Positions 29,981 to 39,930 of a stretch of DNA of 64,000 nucleotides are shown here, piece after piece. This stretch comes from Neodiprion pinetum (Eukaryota > Arthropoda > Insecta > Hymenoptera > Diprionidae): NCBI RefSeq assembly GCF_021155775.2, contig NC_060234.1, forward strand, positions 14,621,871 to 14,685,870. The letters run 5' to 3'. Both the position numbers and the translations under genes were made by a program. The stretch's first letter is position 1; each line of letters starts with the position of its first letter. A model generated the notes under the pieces. It had not been told where the DNA came from and ran no database searches. It saw only the letters and a program-made list of their open reading frames with translations.

Positions 29981-31850
29981 ATGTTGTGCGTGTGGGTGCT
30001 TCTAGCTTCGACAGCCCTGGCCGCCGGAGAGCTTCGTAGTAACAACGCATATCATGTAACACCAATGGAAGCTCAACCCGGAATTTACTACGAGCGGGTG
30101 GCCCCCCTCCGCCTGCAACACGTGGACTGGAGGGTCACCGTGTTTATGGATATAGACGCTTTCACTACGGATTCACCCTCTGCGGAGAGGCAGTTAAACG
30201 AGGCGTTCAGGGCATGCTGCCGGGTTACAACCAGGAAAGCCTGCCGTGAAATGACAAACTTGGATTACCTTCAGGGACTCATGCAGCGCGCTAAACAAAT
30301 GGCAAATAACCTCGAGGCCATTTCCCACAATTCCAGACTTGGCGCAACCAATCAAGCCGTTGAGAATCCAAACTATGAAGAAGCGATCGGTACCGTTAGG
30401 TTTCATCGGGTCGCTCAGCAAATCGCTATTCGGCACAATGAATGAAGAAGATGCAGCGTATATCAACGCACAGATTGATCGATTGTTTGATGATCAATCC
30501 AACCTAACTTAAATAATCGATAAGGAAATTCACGTGACCCATTCGAGATTCCAGGAACTACATCGAGAACATCTGATGGAACTAGACATAGTTGATGAAC
30601 TGCATGAACGAATCAATCAACTCTCCAACCAGACGAGTATGATGATGCGCCATAATGTCTTAGCGAACTTCGCGTACCGGGTGGAAGCAAAGGTCAAGCA
30701 ATATATTGAGACAAGCGAGAAGTATTTGCTCGCGATATCAACGGCTAGCGAGGGACGTTACGACCCTAGCATGTTAACCGCAACACAGCTAACCGCCATC
30801 ACGAGGGAAATACAAACTCGGGCACCCGATTTTGAATTCCCCCTCGCGACCGAATACCTACGAGGAGAATCGTTATCCCGCGTTGTTAATACGGATATTG
30901 TGTTCCACTCGGGCAGGATCCTTATCGTGGTTCATATCCCCCTGCTGGAGCAAGCGGCTTATCACCCGTATCGCATGCACGCGTGGCCAGCTTCCCAACG
31001 CGGAGCAGGACTGAACGGATCGGCTCATATTCAACCGTCAACGCCGTACATAGTTGTGTCGGCGGACCGCCGCACATACTTCATGGCAGACTCCATATAC
31101 ATAAACGAATGTACCAGTGTGGAACACCGTTACATTTGCTCAATGGAAACCCCTCTGAAAGAGGTGTCGACATCACAGCAATGCGAAGTAATGATGTTAA
31201 TAAACCCCTCAATCGACGCTTACAGGCTCTGCGATGTAAGAATTCAATTAACAGACGACTCGTTTTGGAAGCACCTACCCTCCCAGGGTGGATGGCTCTA
31301 TTCGCTGCATACACCGGAACATATTCATATACTCTGTCCCGCAAGGATGGAAATTGCAACTACATTGGAAGGTGCCGGGATACTCCACCTCAGCGCTGAC
31401 TGTGTAGGACGCACCCGAAGTACCTCTCTCACTGGAATGCGCATTCACGAAAGTCGCGAGCAATATTTCTACGCACCAGAGATTTCACTATACATTTCTC
31501 TAATAGCCCCAAGCTTCGGAGTACCGTTTGAAGGAAAAATAGAAAACTCAGGACAAAGCAACATCTTGTCGGAAAATGCCAGGAAGGGGGCAGCATGGAA
31601 AATGTCCCGTGCTGACGAATCCCTCGACAACGTGCAGCAACGACTCTCCGAAATAGGCAGCTACCGCCGCGACAAGGAAAAACAGCACGTTCTGTTTACG
31701 ACCGGGTTTGCCTTGGATTCCTTTCTCGGAATAATATTGGTTACCTACATATGGCGAGCCAACCTTTGCAAGATGGTGAAGTGGATTGGGTTGCCCTGTG
31801 GGTGCCCGAAGCGTACAACTCACACAAACCATTATAAAGATATCGAGTAA
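29981..31850 (+). pseudogene. env: Gypsy-2 envelope glycoprotein, insect F-type (broken)
   Basis: A signal-peptide-like start at ATG 29981 (hydrophobic LLASTALAAG) opens an ectodomain with paired cysteines. That frame ends at 30443-30445. In a different frame near 30380-30425 lie a basic, furin-like cleavage site and a Gly/Phe/Leu-rich segment like a fusion peptide, so a frameshift separates the two parts. A stop near 30510 follows. The remaining 438 codons (30534-31850) hold coiled-coil-like helices, several cysteines and one C-terminal membrane segment (about 31700-31765) with a short Cys/Arg-rich tail. This plan matches the errantivirus env proteins related to baculovirus F proteins (family knowledge). 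It would mediate entry, but this copy cannot make an intact product. The same breaks are in copy 2. Confidence 0.78.
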
Positions 31851-32200
31851 GGCCAGACTAAACAGGCAACACATCAAGACAACGGAGGCGCCGGAAAACC
31901 CGAGCGCTGCTCCAGGAACCGCTTCGCGTACAAAGTACGATGTGGAAAAGGAAAGAACAATAGGTCGACCCGAAGGAAAAAGAGGAGAGCCTTCTTGCCC
32001 CCTCCCTTGCCAAGAGGCTGAGGTAGCATATTAGAAGAATAACACCCCAGATGATATCGAGACTTCTCCCACTACAAAATCAAGGAGAAGGAGAGCCAGA
32101 GGGCTTCACAGGAATTAACTAACGCCATTCGACTCTTGATCCCAGAGCCGAATACTCGCGAAGCTTTGAGGAAATTCAGTACGTTTCGAAACCAGCAAGA

Positions 32201-32840
32201 ATGTCCAGCGTAAATTATCCCAGCACGTTTACCAGGGCAGCAGCAATTGCAAACTTTGCGGCGAGAGTGTGGGCTACAGACCGGGTCTCCACGCGGGCCA
32301 CCGCGTGGAAGCTTTCGGTCGCCTCCTCGGCGCGAAGGAAGCCCCCGTCGCCCCAGCGGCTCCGAGAGCCATCCACGAGGCCAGCCCAACGACCCGGTTA
32401 ATGATACGCCCGTGCAGACGACGACGTCCCGACGCCGTCTACCTGCCAGCTCCAAGGAGAAGGGTGTCCAGACTAAGCGGGACACCAAGGAAAAGGGGAT
32501 CCAGACCGACCACATAGTCATCCTGGAGGAAGAAGAGGCTCCCTTCCTGATAGACTTTCGAAGGTTAAGCAAGGCCATGATCCCCGCGGTGCGAGCACGA
32601 ATCCTGGGACGCTGGCTCTCGCTCCAGCGGGAAATGGACCAGCTCCTCGGACCCGCAGAGGAGGACGCACCAGAGGAAGGCGATTTGATCGCCTGGGAAG
32701 AGCCGGCCGGCGAAACACCGCCCGTGACACCAGACTCTCCGGTGAACCTCGCAGATGTTCTGCAAGGTGAACCGGAGGTCGTGGAAGACTTAATCCCGTG
32801 GAAGGAATCGCCGGGCGGAACTCCACCTGCGACCCCCTAA
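32201..32840 (+). pseudogene. Gypsy-2 accessory frame downstream of env
   Basis: Between env and the 3' LTR sit overlapping frames: ATG 32201 opens 66 codons, and from 32247 a longer frame (about 197 codons, no early ATG) runs to 32840. A third frame near 32250-32300 shows a cysteine pair and two histidines like a small zinc finger (CKLCGES...HAGH), suggesting an originally single protein broken by frameshifts. The longer frame is Arg/Pro-rich, then acidic (VILEEEEAPFLIDF), with two related ending segments (EEGDLIAWEEPAGETPP and VEDLIPWKESPGGTPP). No known domain. Such an extra gene is unusual for a Ty3/Gypsy element. 31851-32200 and 32841-33165 show no gene. Confidence 0.4.
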
Positions 32841-33165
32841 GCCGAATTAGCCGAGCCCGAAGAAGACGAGGAGGCGGAGGCCATCTGAGGACACCCGAGG
32901 ACGCCAAAGCAACCCGAAGAAGACCAGGCTCACGAGGACGACGCAGCTGGCGAGGCGCAAGGACGACCGAGCGACGAGCCAGCGGCGAAGAGACAACGAA
33001 GTGAGTGAAATGACCAAAACCAAAAAAGTGTCGTATGTGTGCGTGGGTTATGAAAAAAATTGATCAAAATATGCGGTCAGGGGTGAGCCAACCCTCCAGT
33101 GCCGGCGTCACCGTCGGCCCGGCGCACCAAGTCGATGGGGGCATCGACACCTAAGGGGGGACGGA

Positions 33166-34077
33166 TGTCACGAACGCCGCATATTCACACCCGAATATAT
33201 CATCATAACCATGTCAATAATTATTAATATCGCTTTAGAGACGAGGAAGCATAGCTTCAAATTCATTAGTAATCCACATAAAATATTCATTTACAAAACA
33301 GTTCGTGGAACAACCAAAGCGCAACGGCGTAGTTGACGGTCAGCAACGTCAGCGTCTTCGCGCCCGCCAGATACCGGGTGTAATCAACACCGGGATGAGG
33401 CGAGCGCGAGATCACGCGCTTCGAGGATGACCGTCGCGAGGCGAGCCTTTGTTCCAAAATTGCAAACTCAGCAAAAACCTCGCTTGCTGCCCGACGCTCC
33501 AAGGAGTGTCGGACGAGCGAGCGAAGTCAGTCCCGTTAGAGACAGGGTCAAACCAACGTCAACGGAAACAGGCTCCTTCCAAGCTGTCGAGTATAGAGTT
33601 ATCAGTCTTAGAGTCACCGACGAATAGAGAGTGAATTCCTCTAATTCTACACGCGGTGTTCGAAGCGTCTCGCGTCGCGACGTCTGCCTTTAGAAGTTGG
33701 ACTTTAAGAGTAGAAAGCTGTGCCACGAACTTAATCAAGTTGTTTAGTCTTAATCGAATGTGAGTATGAAAGTGTGAGCCGTTCTGCGAATTCGAAGCTG
33801 AACCACCGAAGAGTAAGTGCGAGAGAGAGAGAGTAAACATTAAGAAAAAACCATTGTAAGCTTCCCCGTCTCCCATTTCTGTTGCTTTCTTTTCATTAAA
33901 CATTTGGCTTTCCATCATAAACATTTAGTACAATAATATTGGAATCCTCCAATCCATTTCGCATGGATCGCCCTGTAGAGGACGATCACCTCCTGATCCA
34001 CGTAAAAATAAATATAAACCTCTAACGGCTACCTAGAGGGTTAAGTCGTCGCGTGGGAGACCGCTCCGCACGTGACA
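33166..34077 (+). repeat. Gypsy-2 3' LTR (912 bp)
   Basis: TGTCAC..GTGACA, preceded by a purine-rich AAGGGGGGACGGA polypurine tract. Matches 54778-55689 inverted; one visible difference is at 34056 (G here, C in the reversed copy). Confidence 0.92.
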
Positions 34078-34763
34078 AATACACATAATATATGATTATT
34101 TTTATTCAATATCGAACGTCGTACGATTAAATGGTATGAAATGGTATGTGATACTTAGATTACACTGGTCAGCAACAAAATCCTCCTTCAAAAAACTATG
34201 TCATAAATATGAAGATTTTTATGCTCTGAATCTGTTCTCGATGGATGATTGTTTTTTATCACGTCCCAATTTTTCGATATGAATTTTTTCCCAAAATATC
34301 ATCAATTTAGGTTTTTTTTTTAATTCGTTCTATGCGTTAACATTATAAACAACGTATATACATACGAAATAGGTTTTAGCGCGTCGTAAGAGAAAGGAGA
34401 AAAATGGTCAGCAGCAATGCTTGCTGAGTTTTGTTGATTAATTCGCCGAGAAACTTCGATGGAAACGATGAAAAGAAAAAAATCTTCAAAATAACTCGAA
34501 TTATATTACCATAATAAGATGAATATACTGATATTTTTGTAACTTGTGACTGTAAAATTAGCATTTTTCGCTGTAAAACTTAGACTGTAGTCTTTTTTGT
34601 AATTATTGTCACTTTGATAATATCGCTTCATAATTAAATGAACATTGTATATAAAATATATGTGCTGTATTCATTTGCATGTTAAATTCCGTGTTTAGAG
34701 CACCAAATATGATGTCATCATGCATGAAAACAATGAGGACAAAAAAAAATTTTTTTTTACAGA
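34078..34763. other. AT-rich sequence without a visible gene
   Basis: Flanking DNA of the virus-like island beyond Gypsy-2; only short frames and A/T runs. Confidence 0.5.
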
Positions 34764-35054
34764 CTAGTGTGACACACAAACAAATTCGAGTTGATTATAT
34801 GGTCCACCCAGATAGCGTATACTTAACCGAGTGTCGTTACTTGCTGTCACTATCGTCTGGAATATATCTTTATCTTCTTGGACAGCTTTCGTCAGTCGAT
34901 TTGGTGGAAAAATCGTAAACGAGTACTCCAAATCCAGAACGATTTTATCACCAAATTTTGTTTTAACCCCTTTCCGTACAATATACCCGACGAAACTCGA
35001 GCCCAAGTGGTAACTCGTGACTAACTCTCGTGGCATACCGATAGGAACTGACAT
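34764..35054 (-). CDS. small virus-like protein family, member 2
   Basis: ATG 35054, 96 residues, uninterrupted. Shares with 20199-20513 the string KTKFG, a strand pair with Tyr (LDLEYSFTI against IDGEYNVIL), PPNRLTKAVQEDKD against PPRIVRVLQEDSS, and RYLGGPYNQLEF against KYLGEEFNKFTF. The N-terminal 25 residues differ. An AT-rich TATA-like ACATAAATATC lies about 60 bases upstream (near 35110-35120 on the minus strand). It is next to a third, partial member. Function unknown; a small nucleic-acid-binding fold is a guess. Confidence 0.55.
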   Translation of the reverse strand: MSVPIGMPRELVTSYHLGSSFVGYIVRKGVKTKFGDKIVLDLEYSFTIFPPNRLTKAVQEDKDIFQTIVTASNDTRLSIRYLGGPYNQLEFVCVSH

Positions 35055-35176
35055 TCAATTACGACCGTTATATTGCTATGTTCACGTCGACGAGCCTGGC
35101 TCGTGATATTTATGTTTGGTACGACTATCTGTTTACGAGTCTGGTCCTCAGATTCATGCTTAAGTCAAAATCTTCG

Positions 35177-35326
35177 TCACGAGTCAGACTCGTTAAAGTA
35201 CGGGAAAAGGTTAACCCGCCGAACACCGCTGACACTGTATTCAAAGTGGGCTTGAAGGTCCGAAACTTGTTTCAACGACAGAAACGTCTCCAGCCGCGCG
35301 ATTTCGTTCGGTTTTGAGAAGTCCAT
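35177..35326 (-). pseudogene. small virus-like protein family, member 3 (N-terminal half)
   Basis: ATG 35326, 49 codons, then TGA. The start MDFSKPNEIARLETFLSLK aligns with the N-terminus of member 1 (MDQATVNHVSRLENLPTKK), and SDLQAHFEYSV aligns with SELEIGEVYDV. The conserved second half (KTKFG to YLG) is absent in this frame, so the copy is truncated or frameshifted. It sits directly upstream of member 2 on the same strand, as a tandem duplicate would. Confidence 0.45.
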
Positions 35327-35539
35327 GATCGTCACTGTTAATACGTGTTTGCTCAAAATCTCTTGTGAGTTGATTGAGTTGAGTTCTAATTTACAGTACA
35401 CGTTGAGCTTCTTCAATGTTCTTGATTTCACGTTGTTGTTGTAGAGTACTCTTCATTTGCAGGAAGAACAGTTTCAGACTGGCGTTGAAGTTTTCACTTT
35501 TGACTTTCATAACGTTCCCCCACCACATAAATTTGAAAT

Positions 35540-35865
35540 TTGATGGAGAAAATAATGTCACATGGTTAATATCAAACCGGCATCCGGATGGGTGGATTAA
35601 TTTAGGAATGTCACGTGGTTGATATCTTGGAAAAAGAATGTGGGGTGGTTGATATCACTCCGGCATTCGGGTGAGTGAAAAACATTTCTCAGAACCATTG
35701 ATATTGGAATGTTGCTTGGTTGGTAACGTGGAAAAAGAATGTGAGGTGGTTGATGTTACACATCAGCAGTTCCACCGTGCGAAAAGAATTTGAGGTGTTT
35801 GACGTTACACATCAGCAGTCCCATCGTGTGAAAAGGATGTGGGACGGTAACCGACATCCAGGTCG
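35540..35865. repeat. imperfect tandem repeats (GTGG/TTGAT-type units)
   Basis: About five degenerate units of 60-90 bases, each with GAATGTG or a close variant, GGTTGAT and an ACATCAGCAG or CGGCATCCGG-like part. No gene. Confidence 0.6.
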
Positions 35866-35878
35866 GTCAAAAAGTTCG

Positions 35879-35901
35879 CCCCCCCCCCCCCCCCCCCCCC
35901 C
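35879..35901. repeat. poly-C tract
   Basis: 23 consecutive C. Confidence 0.95.
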
Positions 35902-35929
35902 GCTGCACCCTCTACCGTTGGTAGGCGAG

Positions 35930-36095
35930 CACAACATTGAGATTTTGACCTTCGGTCGGTAAGATTGTCGGTGAAGCAGCATGATTTTGACCTATGACCG
36001 ATAAGAATTGTCGGTAAAGCAGTGTGATTTCAACCGTCGACCGATAAGATTGTCAGTAAGGTAGCACGTTTTTCACCGCAAGTCGGTACGGCAGA
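35930..36095. repeat. imperfect tandem repeats (GACCGATAAGATTGTCGG-type units)
   Basis: Three to four units of about 50-57 bases: GATTTTGACC, then a GTCGGTAAG/GACCGATAAG part, GATTGTCGGT and GCAGCATG. Confidence 0.7.
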
Positions 36096-37775
36096 CTGTG
36101 ACGTCATCGTGGAGAAGGGTCTGAGGCTGGGTAGGATGTCGGTAAGTGTCGGTAACAGGAATCTGTGAGTAAAACACTCCCTGTACTGCAACTGATAGAA
36201 TTAATTATTCAGCAGTTACGCGGTCGCTCAGACACGAAATTAATTAATTACTGAAATCATGCGGTCACACGGCGGCTTACCTCAACTCGAAGCCGTGGAC
36301 CATGATTCACACAAAATCGGCATCACACGATGCAACCAAGTAACGTTCAATACAATAAGAAAGAAAATAGAAATTATGAGCAACTTCGTAACGGTACAAT
36401 ATAAAGGCAGAAGCTTTACCTCAACGGTGACATCAGGCACACAACACTGAATTTATTTTAATACAAACTTAGGATCAACGAGAGAAAACAGGAAGAACGT
36501 AAGGAAAAAACTTGAATTTAAAGGAAGATTTAACGAGAGAGCAAAACGGTAGTAACAGTGAAACGGTAGCAGGATGAAAGACGACAGTGACGATAGAAAC
36601 GATAGCGATTAAAAAAAAAGGAAGTGTTGATAGCTTAAATTGGGAGGATGTGGGAACTCGTAGCTGTCGCCTAGCTGACTCGCCGATATCGCCGCTGTAG
36701 TAAGGTGATTCTTCTTTCCTTTGATTAGTTAGTTGACCCCCCTACACAAATAAGCCATCCCCCTACGGCGAATATGGGTTACAGCGTGGTCATGCGTTGT
36801 CGAAGATTACTGCTAGACGTGGCGTAATGTGCTGCTTGTGATTTCGTCGTTGACAGCAACTCATACGATTTATTAGCTACTTCAGTTAACTGTCCAGGTT
36901 GCCTGTCATTGGGGACTCCTTTGACAGAGGCATACGTAGGGCGCCTCTCGGTCAAAGTTGCCGAGTGGAAAGTGACGCTTTAGTGTTCGCTTTCACCGGC
37001 TTCGTTGTATAGGCAGGGGCCGGCTGCCCATAATATCGAGGAGATCATGCAGTCACACGGTGGACGTAGTGGTTTGAGATCGGTCCGGCACCAGGCCAGT
37101 AAGTCGGAAGATGGCAGGCTACGGTCTATCCTGTATGCGCGCCTTACGGCATCCGATAAGGCGGGCGGCTAGTTTCTCCTTGAGAAGCGGTGCTCTTGGC
37201 TGTCGGGAGGATTTTTACATCCCTGTTCACCGGTAGTCGAGGCGATACAAGAGGTTCGGATGAATGCTACCCTAGGTGCTTAGAAGTGCACCAAGGTAGC
37301 CAGTGTGGTCTTGTTGGACCGTCGGTATGCGAAGTCGAGAGCTGGAAACGGTAGATATCGGTAGCTGTCGACCCCTCGATGGTCGGTATCGTTGTCGTCC
37401 AAGTACCTTGTTAGCGTGCGCCAGAGCGCGAAACACAGAATTTACAAAGAATGAATTACTTAAGAGTAGTTATTGCCTATTTTGTATCGAGTTCGGTTGG
37501 AGTACCCTGCTAGGGACGCGTTTCTTAGAGATTTTCTTCGGTTGTGTGCCCTTGTGACGGGCGGCTCTAAAACGCCACGTTACAACTCATATAATATCCG
37601 AAATTTTCTCCGAAAACGAACTGCTCACTTTGACATAGCACTGACTGTGCAGAACTCACAAATAAAACTGACATTATGAGCTACTTTATCGAAACAACCA
37701 ATATACAGTGAATATTTTCACACTTGTAGAAGTAAATATGTTATCTTATGTATAAATGGTTGCGTTCGTGATGAG
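36096..37775. other. stretch without a supported gene
   Basis: GTCGGTAAG words continue to about 36150. CATGCGGTCACACGG near 36258 recurs as CATGCAGTCACACGG near 37046. No coding region or element end recognised. Confidence 0.45.
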
Positions 37776-37992
37776 GCTGCTGATGATGGATAAGACGCAA
37801 TATTGTATCATGCTGCCATAAGTTACTCTTGAAGTGATTTTCTACTCTAGAACCTTTGAAAATTCGAATTTATTATTTTCATTTTCTCGAAGTTTAAGGT
37901 TCATGTCCTTTTTCTTAAAGTTGTAGACTGTCACTTGAAGAGTAATTTATCGTGGCATAATACAATATTGCGTCCGATCCGGTATCAGCAGC
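37776..37992. repeat. inverted repeat, 62-bp arms with 93-bp loop
   Basis: Arms 37776-37837 and 37931-37992 mirror each other with about ten mismatches; both contain GACGCAATATTGTAT. Possibly a small foldback element. 37993-38427 holds nothing recognised. Confidence 0.8.
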
Positions 37993-38427
37993 TTCTTTGT
38001 CAGGGGACACTGTCTTTGTTCCCGACGATCCATTTTTAAGCCTTTAATGATACAGTGAGGAAATGAAAAAACGTTGACAATCCAAAACATTTTAGAGGTA
38101 GATCCGTCCAATATTTATTCACGAGAAAATCCAAAGATACGTCTTATTTCTTCCGTGTTCACACGCAATATATATTTTTTCAGATTTTCAGACCATTGAT
38201 CTTAAAGTGTTTCGTGGCCGATAAAAAAAAATATGTGTCGTTTAGTTTTTAATCTACAATAACTTATTACAAAAGAAATTAAATCGGAGATTTCCGGCTG
38301 GGATACCTTCCATGTGAGTAATTAATTAATTCCATATGCACGAGAGAGTAATTTCTATCGTATTTGTGAATTTCTCTGATTCTCTTGTCACATTCTCTGA
38401 GAATTACTTCCGGAATTTATATGGTAT

Positions 38428-38705
38428 TGTAACGATTTAGGCGTTACGTTAATAAAATATGGATCCGTGAGTTTACTTATTATCAAATCAAAGGCGTGAA
38501 CAAAAATATCGTGATAAATGCTTTTAATGCAATATACGTGTTTCTTGTTTAAAGTCTGAAACAAGACTGTTTTTACAATAATATCGGTTGGCGCAGCAAC
38601 CTTATTCTTTTTAAAGACATAAGAGGTTTATAAACGTCTTTTATCTATGCTGACAACTAGATCATTAAAGAGGGGGCAAAACGGGTGATTTCACCCTTTG
38701 TAACA
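38428..38705 (-). repeat. Gypsy-1b 3' LTR
   Basis: 278 bp, equals 41562-41839. The LTR core (GGTGATTTCACCCTTTGTAACA on +, split) is shared with Gypsy-1. Confidence 0.92.
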
Positions 38706-39457
38706 CTACTCCCCCCCGAGGAAAAGAGTCGTCCCGACTCGGGAAAGATAAAATAATTATAAAAGTATTCTAGTAGTCAGTGCTCAAAGGTGAGTTGGAG
38801 CTGTGGCTCTAAAAATTTAAGAACTCCCGTTTTTACTATCTGGCATTTGCCCACAGTCTCAAGGTAAACCACAGAAAACCTTAAGCAGATAGTTGAGCGT
38901 TAAATAATCTCAAAAATTTATTTGCCATGCTTTATAAAGGTTAGTGTTGATGAGTGTTATGTGGCTTCATGAATTCAAAGTTATCCGCAACGGCCCAGAT
39001 TGATGTCGGGAAGAAATTCAATCTTCTTCATGAAGGATCCCTCCGAAACAGGTTCAGATGAAAACATCGAACCGGGAACCGACAATTCCAGGACCAAATA
39101 AGATAAAAACAGACTTCTCTTCATAGGAAATAAGGAAATCGTGGGGTGACTGAATCCAGAGCTTCTTCTGAGACAGCACACCCTAGAGTTTGGAGGACAA
39201 ATGTGAGTGGTGGTATAACAATTCAAATTCACTAAGTGAATTTGAGAGAATACTTGAATAAAATAAATGAAATATGTATTCAAAAGAAAAGAAACGATCT
39301 TATCTGAATCATTTCTGCATTCTTCTTCAAAATAAGACCACCAGTCATCCTCAGGAATCGGGGAAGATTGGAAGGAAAGGGCTGTGTCAAAGAACCTGAA
39401 AAAGTGCTCACAAAAACTGACACTTAAGGTTAATAAAATGTGAAAATCAAGCAATCG
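38706..39457 (-). other. Gypsy-1b 3' region, with a 157-codon frame
   Basis: Contains a minus-strand open frame 39454-38981 with WWSYFEEECRN and CPPNSRVCCLRR. The CPPNS.VCC.RR part and the preceding AGATAAGATCGTT recur after the integrase of Gypsy-1 (11205-11350). The coding status is uncertain because the frame is not conserved along its length. A G-rich run near 38708-38716 (minus strand) before the LTR is a polypurine tract. Confidence 0.45.
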
Positions 39458-39469
39458 CTCATCGACCTC

Positions 39470-39894
39470 GAAAAATAATCGTGGCTCATTTCACATTATT
39501 CCTTAAACCAAAGCCTATCCGACACAAAACTCGATTCCAGAGAAGAAGTTTCTAGAAAGAAACAATCGAAGAAAACAAATTTCAAATTGATTAGCAACGC
39601 AGAAATAACAAATCATTATAAGAAAAGTAGTCGTTAAAGACAGACAAGACATGGATGCAAAAGAACATACTTCGACGAATGCAGCTATGCTGCTAAAAGT
39701 ATTTTCTCTCGAAAATTCGGACGACCTTAGTGAAATGGAAAGGTCTAACTATTTTAACTCTCTTTGGAGGGAGATGTCTTGCGGCCAGCTGAATGCCGTT
39801 TCCGTAAAAGGAAGAAGCGGCTTGCTTTGCCTAAGCTGCTTTGAGTCACAGTGAGTACATCATCTCGAATAACATAAATAAATTATAAGAAAAT

Positions 39895-39896
<2 letters not shown>
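39470..39896 (+). other. foreign segment inside Gypsy-1b with an exon-like frame
   Basis: Not similar to Gypsy-1. On the plus strand, opposite to the element, ATG 39651 opens 67 codons (MDAKEHTSTNAAMLLKVFS start, ELSSCFESQ-like end LLCLSCFESQ), with a donor-like CACAGTGAGTAC at its 3' end (39848). It may be a captured host exon. No family recognised. Confidence 0.35.

Positions 39897-39929
<33 letters not shown>
39897..39929. repeat. T33 homopolymer (A33 on the element's coding strand)
   Basis: 33 T at the junction between gag and the foreign segment. Confidence 0.95.

Positions 39930-39930
<1 letters not shown>

Larger units (their letters stand above)
22876..34077 (+). mobile_element. Gypsy-2 copy 1: env-bearing Ty3/Gypsy element (errantivirus-like endogenous retrovirus)
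   Basis: 11.2 kb, TGTCAC..GTGACA ends, flanked by AATA at 22872-22875 and 34078-34081. LTRs at 22876-23465 (590 bp) and 33166-34077 (912 bp); the difference is mainly a deletion of about 320 bp in the 5' copy. The internal order is primer site, gag, protease, RT, RNase H, a long linker, integrase, env and an accessory frame. Gag, pol and env all carry stops or frameshifts. The same element recurs inverted at 54778-64000. Confidence 0.93.

Noticed and set aside
33559..33924. 121-codon antisense frame in the Gypsy-2 3' LTR (mirror at 54931-55296)
   Set aside because: Inside the LTR and deleted from the 5' LTR; no recognisable domain. Kept only as LTR sequence.
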